Source: Cucumis sativus (lineage: Eukaryota; Streptophyta; Magnoliopsida; Cucurbitales; Cucurbitaceae). Taken from it: a stretch of DNA of 64,000 nt. The position numbers were made by a program, and so were the translations under genes. The DNA lies in NCBI RefSeq assembly GCF_000004075.3, contig NC_026658.2, forward strand, positions 23,362,075 through 23,426,074, given 5' to 3'. Positions 25,849-37,475 of the stretch are shown in pieces; the first letter of the stretch is position 1; each line of letters opens with the position of its first letter. A model generated the notes under the pieces. It searched no databases, was not told the origin of the DNA, and worked only from the letters and a program-made list of their open reading frames with translations.

Positions 25849-28767
25849 TATTTTCTAACATTTACTGATGATTACTCTAAAAAAAGTTGAGTTTATTTCT
25901 TAAAGTCTAAATACCAAACTCTAGGAAAATTTAAAGAATGGAAAACCATGGTAGAAAAACGAACTTCTAAACAAGTTAAATGTTTAAGAACTGATAATGG
26001 TTTAGAATTTTATAGTGAGGAATTTAATAACTTTTGTAAAGAACATGGAATAATGAGCCATAGGACTGTTAGATATACCCCTCAACAAAATGATGTTGCT
26101 GAATGGTTAAATAGAACCATAATGGATAGGGTTAGATGTCAAATGTCTAGTGGTTTAATTCTAGAAAATTTTTGGGTAGAATGTGTTTCCTATACTGTTT
26201 ACACCCTTAATAGGTGCCCTCATCACTCCATAAACTTTCATACATCTGAACAAAAATGGTATAAACATCCTTCTAATTTACAAAACCTTAGAATATTTGG
26301 TTGTATAGGATTTTCCCATCAAAGTCAGAGAAAATTAAAACCTAAGAGCTATAAAATGTATGTTCCTAGGTTTTATAGAGGGAGTTAAGGTATAGAGGGA
26401 GTTAAGGGGTTTAAAATGTGACATCCTATAGAAAAAAGGTGTATAACTAGTAGAGATGTGGTTTTTAAGGAAAATACTATGTTTATGCTTGATAAACGTA
26501 TTGAAACACTTGATTCAAGTTATAAGTCAAATGAGATTGAGGTGGAGCAACCACCAAACAATGAATCAAATAAACTTCCTAGTATCATTGAGGAAGAAAA
26601 AACAGAATCAATGATCACTTTGCCACTTACTCTAGAAGTTACTCAAGAAGAAGAAGGTTTATCAACCTATTCTTTGGCTAGAGATAGACAAAGAAGGACT
26701 ACTATTGTTCCTCCTTCTAGATATAGTGAAGCAAATTTTGTAAATTTTGTCATAAATGATATGAATCATCTAAATGATAATGAACCAAAAACATTTGATG
26801 AGGCAGTGAGCTGCCCTAATGCTAGACATTGGATAAATGCCATGAATGATGAAATGGAATCTCTCACTATCATACATGGACTTTGGTGATGCTACCTAAA
26901 AATTGTACGACCATATCTTGCAAATGGATTTATAAACTTAAAGAAGGAGTTCCCGATCTTCAACATCCTAGATATAAAGCTAGGCTTGTAGCCAAAGGCT
27001 TTACACAAAGGGAGGGAATTGAATACAATAAAGTATTCTCACTGGTTGTTAAACAAACCTCCATAAGAATGGTTTTTTCATTAGTAGTTCAAGAAGAGAT
27101 TTAGAACTTGAACAACTTGATGTTAAAACATTATTCCTACATGGTGATTTGAATGAAGACATATACATGAACCAACCACAAGGATACACTGAAAAAGGTA
27201 AAGAAGATCAGATATGTTATCTTAAAATGTTCATCTATGGTTTAAAATAATCACCAAGGTGTTGGTACAAAAGGTTTGATGATTTCATCTCTAAACTTGG
27301 TTTTAACAAGAGTTCTTATGACAATTGTGCATTTATAAATTCAAATTCTTACTCTTCTAAGGTTTACTTACTCTTGTATGTAGATGATATGCTACTTGCA
27401 AGTAAATCTAAAATTGACATTAAAAAGGTAAAGAGACCTTGAAGGAAGAATTTGATATAAAGGAACTTGAAGAATCTAAGAGAATTCTAGGCATTGACAT
27501 TACAAGAGAAAGAACAAAGAGGATTATGACAATAGACCAAAGTAACTACTGCTATAAGGTACTTAAAAGATTTAATATGTTAGACGCTAAGCAAGTTGTA
27601 ATTCCTATTGCACAACACTTCAAACTATTAGTTGCTAACTGTCCAAACCTAGAAGATGACAACCATGTTAAGTACATGGGGAACATTCCCTACTCACAAG
27701 TAATAGTGAGTATAATGTACCTAATGATTTCTACTAGGCCTGATCTATCTTATTCTTCTAGTTTAATTAGGAGGTACATAGCTAACCCAGGCAAAAGGCA
27801 TGGGAAGCAGCCAAATGGGTTCCTAGGTACCTAAAGGGATCTATGAATGCTTGATTAATCTATAAAATATGTTATAAAGAACTGTTTGAACTCTATGTGG
27901 TTTTGTAGATTCTAACTATGCTAGGGATTTGGATAAGAGATCACAAACAAGATATTGTTTCCTAATTGAAGGCAACCTACTAAGCTGGAAAGCTTCACTA
28001 CAACCTGTGGTGGTCTTATCATCTACTGAAGCTGAATATATAGCTCTTTCAGAAGTTATTAAGGAAGCTATTTGGCTAAAGGGACTACTGAAGGACTTTG
28101 GCTTATCACAAAAATCAGTAAAAATCTACTGTGATAACCAAAGCACCATTCATTTGTCTAAGAACCAACAATATCACAGTAGAACTAAGCACATAGATAT
28201 TAAATTCCACTTCATCAGAGAACAAATCGAAAAACAGGAAGTGGAAGTGCTCAAAGTTCATACCAGTGAAAACACAACTGATATATTGACGAAGGTAGTC
28301 ACTCGAACGAAGTTCCTCAAATGTCTTCAAACAATCGGGTTCATGGAATTCGAAGAGTGACTGCATCAAAGCTTTGGGAGTCAAGATATAAACAAAATTT
28401 TCACACTACATCTTTTAAGGTGGAGATTTGTGGAAAACACTTTACTAAAACAATTTATCTTTTGTTGTAAAAGAAATATAGCTAAATTTGTTAGTTTTAG
28501 CTTCTTCATTAACTAGAGTTTTAACTAAAGTCTTAGAGAAGCCTATAAATACCTATATCCTTTGAAATTCATTAGAGAATTGAAATAACATCTTGCTCCC
28601 AAACACATTGGACGTAGGCACTTGCTGAACTACTTTAAAATCGTGCGTGTTCCTTCTCCTTCTTCCTCTCATCATCTTCTCTCATATCAGCATATTCTAA
28701 GATCAAAGGTCATCAATAAAAATAAAAATAAAAAAACAGAGAAAATTAGGAAAGAAATAAGAAGAAA

Positions 28768-29800
28768 CACTACCTACAAATTTGGTCTTTCTTGACGCAC
28801 ACAAATTTTGATTTCTTGATGGTCATGGCAAAAGACCATTAAGAAAAAATTTTCTTGATACAATATTTATTTTGACGGTCATGTACGCTAAGAAAAGTCC
28901 CCTTATTTTGTTGAAGAAATACGAAAAAAAACATAAGAAAATGTGAATTTTTATTTTCTCGATGGGCAAAGTTCCCTTACTTTTGTTGATGGTCCACAAA
29001 CGTCAAGAAAACTATTTCTCGATGAACAATAAACATCAAAGATAATATATTAGTTGAGTGACAATGCCTATCAAGTTAGATACGTTTTCTTGATGAGCGA
29101 GACCCATCAAGGAATGAGTTTTCTTGATTTGCAATGGTCATCATCGAAAAAAATTAATATATTTGTTTTGGATTTCTTGATGTGTTTAGAATTTTCTTGA
29201 TGGGTCAGGTCTATTGATGGACAAAGAAAAAAAAGAAAAAAATCATGAACAAGATCTATCAAGAAAAATGATATTTTGATGAACATTGCCCATCAAGAAT
29301 TTTTTTTATAATTATGGATTTAGCATAAGATCATGGACAAGACCTATAAAGGAAATGATATCTTGATGGACATTGCTCATCAGGAAAAAACTATTTTTCA
29401 CGAAGAGTGAAATTCGGACCCTCGTTAACGGACTCAAAAAACAAGATATTCATCAATAATGTTCTTAAAAGCTTTACTATTTTTTTTCCAATTATTATTG
29501 TCTATACATCAATAATACAATATCATTTTTTTAAAAGCTAACTGTTGTAATTATAATTAGATTAAAATAAGTGGCTTTATCAAAATTAAATTAATCATTT
29601 TGTTCCACATTGATGAGTTGAATTGAAAGTTTGTAATTTAGAGTTTTTAAAATTTGTAGAAGCTAGTTATAGAACACGAACTTAGCTCAACTGACACATG
29701 TATATATTTATGAACACGAGGTCCTGGGTTCAAATTCGCACTTCTCATTGAGAGGATGAAATGAAGATCGAAACCAGTTGTAATTCTTAGAAAAAATGTG
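28768..29800 (+). mobile_element. Left CACTA-like arm beside GGH3
   Basis: Starts CACTACCTACAAATTTGG and carries dense subterminal repeats of the kind TTCTTGATGG..CATTGCCCATCAAGAA in both orientations. It runs colinear, inverted, with the right arm (39161-41962) for about 0.9 kb. It begins exactly where the copia 3' LTR stops. Near its inner end lies a tRNA-like stretch with an A-box TAGCTCAACTG and a B-box GGTTCAAATTC (about 29680-29740). From about 29800 the sequence is GGH3 3' flank. No transposase. Confidence 0.75.
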
Positions 29801-30213
29801 GATTATAATTATTCAAGGGACATTTAATTAAAAGGATTGAGTTGGTAAATGTTATAGAAAGATAAATTCATAGAGTTGACGTGAATAACGAGCTATTGGT
29901 GAAGCAACTCGTGTGCGATTTTTTTTTACCCATCAACTCAACCCAACCTGGAAGCGAGACACACCCCTCAACACTCCTAATAAAAAAAAAGAAGATCGAA
30001 ACATATGGTAAAATTAGAACGTAGGTGACATAGAAGTTAGAAGTATACTGTTTCTGATAGATGAAAGAAAAAGTACTAGTTTGGAATTTCCCATTTCTCT
30101 TTTTATTTCAAATTTATATAATAAAGTTATTCCAACATTACTACTCCTGAAGAAGACATCGATGGAAATTCTAAATGGTAACAAAGAGAGGATGCAGGCA
30201 GTAACCCATGCAT

Positions 30214-33099
30214 CTACTCGAAAAGATAAACTTGATCATATCCCTTCCTGCATTCACAATAATTCACACACACACATTAAGAAAAACAACCAAATTTTAA
30301 GAAAAGAAAAGGGAAAGGTTTAAAAAAGTATAAAAAGAATGGTATTACCCAGCCTTGCCATTATAAATTGGGCTGTAGTTGTAGATAAGTTTCTCAAGAA
30401 CCTTTTCTGCTGGGGGTTGGTTTATTGATCTCCTTGCCTCACTACATGCATTAAACCAACACACAAAATATAACCCTTTTTTTCTTATTTTTATTATCCT
30501 TTTAAATATAACGATGTCGACGTAAATATGATTTAAATGAACGAACTATTTTCAAACATACTAAAATAAATCTAACCTGACCAAGTGATGGGCTACGTGG
30601 TGTGTCAATTCAATGGCATATTCTGTGTGTGGGATTGTAGAAATACCCCATTCATATGAGTTTTTCTGCAACATTATATTAGTTGGAATTTATACCTGAA
30701 GCTTTAGAGTTGTTGTATCAATAGAGAAAAATTAGTATTATTTAAAAGACAATTACCTCAGGATTCCATTGGAAGATAGTTATCGGATAGTTTCGAGCAT
30801 TTGCAGTAGAAACATAGACCTAATTACAATGATACAACCATAAAAAAAAATCAATTTGTCATTTGTTCCAAATATATGAAAATTAGTTTTAATAGAGTTT
30901 TGTATCAAACATAAGTTTTGATTGTCCCAAAATCAATTCTACTTGAATCTTTGTTTCTTAAATCACACAACCAAACACACCTCTAAACAGTTTAAATGAA
31001 CACCATGGAATTTTAATATTATTGACACAAATATATATGGAGAGTAATGAGAGGATGATGTGTATATTAAATTACCTTATTGTTCTTGTCAACACTGGTT
31101 GTCAAGATTTGAAAAAAGTCGGATAATCTTTCATCTTGTTCAAATGTTTCAGGTGAAATGCCATACTATATTCAACAAAATTAACAACAATACAATTAAT
31201 AACCAAAACGTTACCCCACTGTAAGAGTACATGTAAAGAAAATAGGCTAAAATTTTAAAGTAAGAAGCAAAAAAAATGAAAGAGTTACCCATGTATGGAA
31301 TCGTTCTAATTTTAATATGAAAATTAGAGAACTAAAGAGGAAGCTCAAAAGCAAAGAAAAAAGGGTTTGAAACTCACTTTATGGTTTTCCCATGTAATGC
31401 AATCTTTAGTGGTCCTTATTCGTAAGGAGAGTGGAACTCGACCAAAGAAATAACATATAGATCAAATTCCACATTGTTATTCATTAATCGAAATTGTAAG
31501 AAATAACAAATAGAAACTCCATATGTTAGTCATGAAATATTGTATTTGTGAATCTAAAATTTAAGGAAGCTTCAACTTACTTGAAATATATATTTGTATA
31601 TGTATGGAGATGAGACTACATATATGTTATTAAAAAGTACAATGATAAACGTACCTTTGGATGACAGTTCCTCTAATATTTGCAAAGTCGTTAAACTTCA
31701 AGGCAGATGGAAAACGTGTGGCATTGAATGTCTCAATAATGTCATTTCTCTATAAAGAAAACAAAATTATATTATATAATAGAAAATAAATTATCTCAAT
31801 TCTTACCTTATAAGCATATTTTTACTATATTATTGTTGTTATCTTTTTAATTAATATTGATTTTCATTGAGTTTGAACCGAGTAAGTTTTTTTTTTTTTA
31901 ATAAAAAAAAGAAGGTAAAAACAGTACATTACCTGGCTAACCATTGCGCTAATGATCTGAAAACCTAAGGAAATGCCATACAAAGGGACATAATCCCCAG
32001 CCTCATTCCTACTCAATATTTGCTGCATCCAATAATAAATAAATTTTTCATTCCCATTCAAAATGAAAAATATGATATGAATCAAAACTATTTAAAATAT
32101 AACTTACAAAAATAAACAAAAAAAAATCATAAATAAATATATGAAGCATTTACCTGGAAGATTTTCTCAGCCACTGAATAATATAACCCATCTCTAACCC
32201 TCCCTCCTGTGAAGATCACTCCATTCACCAAACCCATTTTCTGCCAACCAAAAGAAATTTCGTTCTTAAAAGATCACATTCAATTCATAATGAATCAAGT
32301 TTTAAATTTCTTCAACAGTGTATTGATTTCTATTTTTTTTTTAAAGTTAGAATACTAAAGGTAATATCTCCAATATCTCTAGCTTCCACTTAATTATGTT
32401 TGAATTAATTTGTTTCAATCCACGTGTTATGGTCAATTCTTTGAAAGTCTCGTATCAATGATGAGATGATGTTATTGTTTCATTCGTATGGTACGTGTAT
32501 GGTTTATGTCCCAACAAAAGTAGTCAAGATGTCCCAACAAAAGTAGTCAAGATTTTCAACGGCGGACGATCTCTTATATATACGTAAATTTCCTTTTCAA
32601 AGGTGGTCAATGGTTTGATTTCATTGGGGTGAGATGACAGTGTAATTGATAATTCGTCAGCACAGAATCATTAGTTTATTACCTCTTCCAGAACCTCAGG
32701 TGGGTCGTTATAGATAAGAGGAATAACTCTAGCGCCCGCGGATTCGACGAACTTCACGTACGATGCCGGAATGTAGGACGCGGTGGTGGCATTAGAGTAC
32801 CTACCGGAGGCGCCATCGCCAGGATGAGAAAGGATTCCGATCACCGGACGGTAGTAGAGGGAGGGATTGACTTTGGTACAAGTACGCAGTTGGAGGTTAT
32901 CGTCTGATCTCTCATTGTTCTGGAGTTGAGAAGGTAAGAAAATGTTGTTATAGAGAGGATTGTGAGCACTGATGGGTTTAACGAGACCGATTTGGAAGAA
33001 GGAGAAGATTAAGAGGGAAATAGAGAGGAGATTGAGGAGGGAAATGGTGGATCGGCGGCGGCCATTGAAGAGATGAGAGAGATCAGCCGAATTGAACAT
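30214..33099 (-). CDS. GGH3: Gamma-glutamyl hydrolase-like, copy 3 (catalytic residues lost; splice site lost)
   Basis: Ten exons homologous to GGH2: 33099-32683, 32240-32154, 32022-31933, 31749-31655, 31438-31378, 31165-31076, 30819-30757, 30665-30577, 30441-30349 and 30247-30214. Sizes are identical to GGH2 apart from exon 1 (417 nt). The start MFNSADLSHLFNGRRRST precedes a signal-peptide-like hydrophobic run. As in GGH2 the nucleophile motif is LYGISLGFQ (Ser186) and the late motif is FQWNPE. The acceptor before exon 5 reads TTTGGTCG|AGTT where GGH2 has TTTGGTAG|AGTT, so the AG is gone. The next AG, 2 nt on, shifts the frame and meets TAA within about 10 codons; skipping the 61-nt exon also shifts the frame. 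The rest is open, so either the gene is recently broken or a truncated N-terminal product is made. CACTA-like arms flank it. Confidence 0.8.
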
Positions 33100-33170
33100 T
33101 GTGATCAGAAGAAATTAAACAATGGAGAGAGTTAAGATAGAGATGATGAAAGGAAGGAAGAGATATGGAT

Positions 33171-33180
33171 TGAATTTATA
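33171..33180 (-). promoter_or_regulatory. Probable TATA box of GGH3
   Basis: TATAAATTCA on the minus strand, 72-81 bp upstream of the GGH3 ATG and identical to that of GGH2, so the duplication carried the core promoter with it. Confidence 0.5.
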
Positions 33181-34611
33181 GATAAATTTTGTTATGCAGA
33201 TTTGTTTGATATTAATTATTGGAATTCATTATTATAATAATTTAGGGGCTTTGTCTTTATTGAGAAACTTTCAATCATAAACTAACTATTTTTTTGAAAT
33301 CCCTACGTGTTCTAAGTTTCAACCATTTATGTATATATATATAAAAATGAAAAATACTTTTGTGGATGGGAATCAGTTGCAGTGTTTTTTCAAAATCTGA
33401 ACAGTAAACCCTAATGATGATTGTAGTTAGGTCGACGAGTTGGGGTTGCTGCCTCAAAGTTCATATACTTAACGTACGTGTAGTAAGATTAATTAATTTC
33501 ATTGTTGAAGCAATAGCTATTAATATTAACTCGGGTGATTTGGAAAAAGTGGTAGTTTAAAAAAATTGAAAAAAATGGTAATAGGTAATAAAAGATGGGA
33601 GCATAAATCAATAATAAACTAATTGTGTTTATATATATATATATATAAAAGATGAATTTTGTTATTTTAAAGTTTTGATATTGTAAGCTTAGAACAAAGG
33701 TTAGAACGTTCTACCCTCCTACAAGTTCAAAATTTTATTAAAAAAATATAAAAAACAAATTTATAAACATGTGTATATATAATAATAAATAATAATTTAA
33801 ATGGAGTGGGTTCACTGACATTTTTCTTTTTCCTTCTTTAATTTGCACTACTCAGAGACAGAAAATTAAAAAAGAAAATAGTGTGGAAGAGATGCATTCC
33901 AATGATGTCAAATTAATTTTGAAAACATCCATTTTTTTCAAATAATTGTGTTGAAATAATGGAAAGGATTTGAACCCAATCAAGAGATATGAAATCTGGA
34001 GGTTGAATCCGAATGCTTTGGTATACAATTCATGTGTATTTTATGTTTTCAAAAGCAACGATAGGATAGGAACGTGTTTGATATACTTATTTTTAAAAAC
34101 AGTTTAATTTTTAAAGGGCAACCCTTGAAATAACCCATTTTCAAAAGCTATACATTGTTATTTTCTTTGTTTTTAAATCTTGTTTATAGAAATTATAAAC
34201 ATACATGGTAATATACTATTCCATTTTCAAATTCACAGACAAATTTTGAATTCAAATTTCAGATTTTTGAATGGATGGTTTAAAGTTCAAATACAAAATT
34301 GCTATAAATTTGAAAGTGTAAGAACTAAATTTATTACAACAATTTGGGATAAATATGGAACCTCTCATCTCAAATGTCATGTCGATTATCTACCGAATTA
34401 ATCTCATTTTCATATATAAAAATATTGATATTTTCATTGCATTGATTGTTTTGGATTCTACAAATTATTTGCTGCGGTCCCCTAACATCTTGATCTTGTC
34501 TGTCAATTGACAAACTTTTGTAGCGTAGATATGATAACTTGCTTTAATAGTATGCACCTTCGACCATATCTATATTTATAGTGCAAACAAACAAACGGTA
34601 AATTTTTAGTA
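33181..34611. other. GGH3 upstream region
   Basis: AT-rich, no convincing gene. About 34370-34611 aligns with the upstream DNA of GGH1 and GGH2 up to the TTTAGTA where the MULE-like element is inserted. Confidence 0.55.
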
Positions 34612-36312
34612 GGGCTGACTGGGAATATAACAAATAACTATAAATTAATTAATGATATAACAAATCTTTAAAAAAAATTGCAAGTATGACAAATTTTAAT
34701 TTAATTCCAAAGTAGAAAACAAAAATGACCCTAAATGCACTTTATGTATTCCTTCCATCTTCCACTTTCTTCTCTTTTCTTCGTATTCCGATTTTCTTTT
34801 GCGATTATGGTGCTTTCGGTATTTGGCTTCGCTTCACATTCTCCACTTCATCATCTTCCATTTTCTTCGCTTCAAGTTTTCGGCTTCGCTTCAGGATTTC
34901 CCCTTCAGTTCACGTTCTTCCGATATTTTTGTTTTCTGTTTGGTCGTAATATTAATATATTTGAAATAGATTTTCTTCTTTTTCTATTTGTTTAAAATCG
35001 AATGATTGATATATTTGGTTAGTAGAAGTTCAGTGATATGTTAAGTTAGTAGAAGATCTAAGTTAAACTGCATTTTTTGTATGATGTTGTTTAAAGTCTA
35101 TCAGTGATATGTTTCATGAGGATGTTGTACTTGTTTGTGTTGGGATATTGAACTAGTTTTTTTGGGATGTTAATCTGTTTATTTGCGGTAAAGTGTATTG
35201 GTGGATGTTTTAGTTTAAGTGTTGTTTCTTAATCTATCAATGATACATTCTATCATTGATAGACTTGAAATATGTTTAGTAAACACTTTAGTTTAATGTG
35301 AAAACATATTTTGTGTGTTATTGTTTAGGGTCTATTAGTAATATGTTTCTGTCACTAATAGACTTGGAAGATGGTTAGATTGTTTTCATTTTAATATATA
35401 TTTATAAACTTTAATTCAACATTATCATTTTAGGCTGTTCAAAAAAAAAAAGAAGATGAAAATGATGGAAATAGCAAATTATGTTAAAAATGTTATGCCG
35501 AAGAGACAACTTAATTACCGATCAAATAAAATGTTGGAGAATGCAAAAGACTAGAATATTGCAAGAAACCGATTGATTTGTCTCTAGTTTTGATTTGCAA
35601 CTCTCTCATTGAGTAAATGAATATTGTATTATTAGTTTTGCGGATATTTCATGATAGAAAAGATCAAATATAGACTTCATATTTTATTTGATTTTGTTCA
35701 ATTGATATAGAAAAGTGTTGGACCACACGTTGAATATCGCAAATTGACTGATCTTCAATAGATGTTGAAGTTTATTAATGATAGATCATAATGATGAAAA
35801 AGACTTCACAGTGACATTACCTCTTCATATTTAGTTTATTTTTATCATATCATAGGTTGAATAATCATTGCAAGTTATATGCTTTTGTGTTCCCATTAAG
35901 AAATTAGTATTATACATGTTAAATAATTGCAAATTAATATTAATTGGTGCATTTTATTGAGAAAAAGTTTTGTTAATATACATGTTGAAGTCTATCATTG
36001 ATAGAAGCTATCAATGATAAACTTCATAGTAAAGTTTATAAGCGATAGAAACTATCAATAACTATAAATTAAACTCCATTATGACATTACTTCATATTAC
36101 TACTTTACAATAAAGTAACTACTGCTAACAAAAAAAAAAATGTTCTCTATCTTCAAGCAGAATGATTCTTATCAACAACTAATGTTACACCATTTTGTGA
36201 CCAACGGGACGACAATTACTACGTTTTGATTATTTTTCTTCTCATTAATCATTTTTTTTGTTTTCGTGGTCCTTATGCTTGACGCTTGCATCGATTATTT
36301 TTTGAATCATTG

Positions 36313-36350
<38 letters not shown>

Positions 36351-37468
36351 TATCATCCTAGTGTTACATTCATTGCATTATATTAGTGATGGCCTAGGAT
36401 ACGAGTCTATTATTGATAGACTACTATCAGTGATGGACTAGGATACAAATCTATCATTGATATACTACTATCAATGATAACTTAGGATATTAGTGATAGT
36501 TTAGGATAGGGTTTAATATCAATGATGACCTAGAATACGAGTCTATCATTGATAGACTAATATCACTGAAGGACTAGGATTTTCTATCATTGATAAACTA
36601 ATATCACTGATGGACTATGATACCGAGTCTATCATTGATAGACTATTATTAGTGATGGACTAGGATACGAGTCTATCATTGATAGACTGCTATCAGTTAT
36701 AACTTACTATAAGTGATAACTTAGGATATTAGTAATACACTAGGATACAGGCCGTCTATCAGTGATAGACTAACATCACTATGCTCATATTAACTAATCC
36801 AATTAATAGTCTATTAGTGATAATTTATATTCATCGATATTTTTAGAAAAAAAAATCAATTTCTTTTAATCTAAAAATGTAGAAGTGATAGAAAAGTTCT
36901 TAATATGCTCAATTTCTACGAATCCTCAAACTGATGAAGTCCAATACAAGTGAAATTAAACACATTTTTTAATATAAAAATACTAGTAAAATCAATTGAA
37001 TTGAACAAAATCAACCTAGAGTGATAAAATTAAATCAAATTGTAAAAATTGGATGAAGTAAAATTTTAGGGAAGAATCACATCTTTAAAAAAAATATCAA
37101 ACTGAGATGGAAGAAAATCGCGAAGAGAAGAAATGATCTTAAAGTAGGAGAAAATCATAGAGAAGATGGATAATGGAGAAACAATGGTGAAGATGGAGAA
37201 TGGGAAACGACGGTGAAGATGGAGAACGGAGAAAAAGACGATGAATATGAAGAATGGAGAAAACGAAGATATAAAAAATGGAGAAAATCGTGGAGAATAT
37301 GGAGAAGGAGAAAATTGTGGAGATTTCTTTTAAAACAAGGACAATTTTGAAATATTTTTAAAAAGAATACAAAATTTGTTATATTTACAAATTGTTTAGG
37401 AAATTGTTATATACTTAATACTTTATATTTTATGCCAAAAAAAAACTGCTATTAATTATAAAATCTGT
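34612..37468. mobile_element. MULE-like or unclassified DNA transposon insertion, 2.86 kb
   Basis: The element is flanked by a TTTAGTA direct repeat (34605-34611 and 37469-37475). GGH1 (about 13847) and GGH2 (about 22980) keep the uninterrupted site TTTAGTATAAACT, so this is a genuine insertion into the GGH3 unit only. Both ends are rich in ATATAACAAAT-type words, and pyrimidine-rich DNA near the left end faces GGAGAA-rich DNA near the right end (37130-37320), suggesting long degenerate inverted ends. The 7-9 bp target repeat suits a Mutator-like element, but the extreme termini do not match well. No transposase ORF. Confidence 0.65.
36375..36790. repeat. Palindromic minisatellite (TATCATTGATAGA type)
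   Basis: Six to seven degenerate copies of a roughly 60-bp unit. Each carries the near-palindrome TCTATCATTGATAGAC plus TATCAGTGATGGACTAGG. Single copies of the palindrome also occur at 35228-35270 and 35985-36060 in the same element. Each unit can fold into hairpins. The motif is one I associate with cucurbit intergenic DNA. Confidence 0.8.
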
Positions 37469-37475
37469 CTTTAGT

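Larger units (their letters stand above)
23779..28767 (+). mobile_element. Ty1-copia retrotransposon fossil, broken
   Basis: An old, broken Ty1-copia element. Its 5' LTR (23779-24262) starts TGTGGAAAAC and is followed at about 24265-24274 by a primer-binding site TGGTATCAGG of the initiator-Met tRNA type. Recognisable parts follow in copia order: a short gag start, integrase core (about 25850-26390), reverse transcriptase (about 26770-27420) and RNase H (about 27930-28360). A purine-rich tract precedes the 3' LTR, which begins at 28429 and runs only to 28767, where a CACTA-like arm starts. A piece of a CACTA-like DNA transposon lies inside the element. The two LTRs differ at roughly one position in ten by eye, so insertion is not recent. 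Several breaks; not functional. Confidence 0.88.

Noticed and set aside
36375-36790. CRISPR-like regular repeats
   Set aside because: The units are degenerate, have no unique spacers, and lie in a plant transposon; it is a minisatellite.
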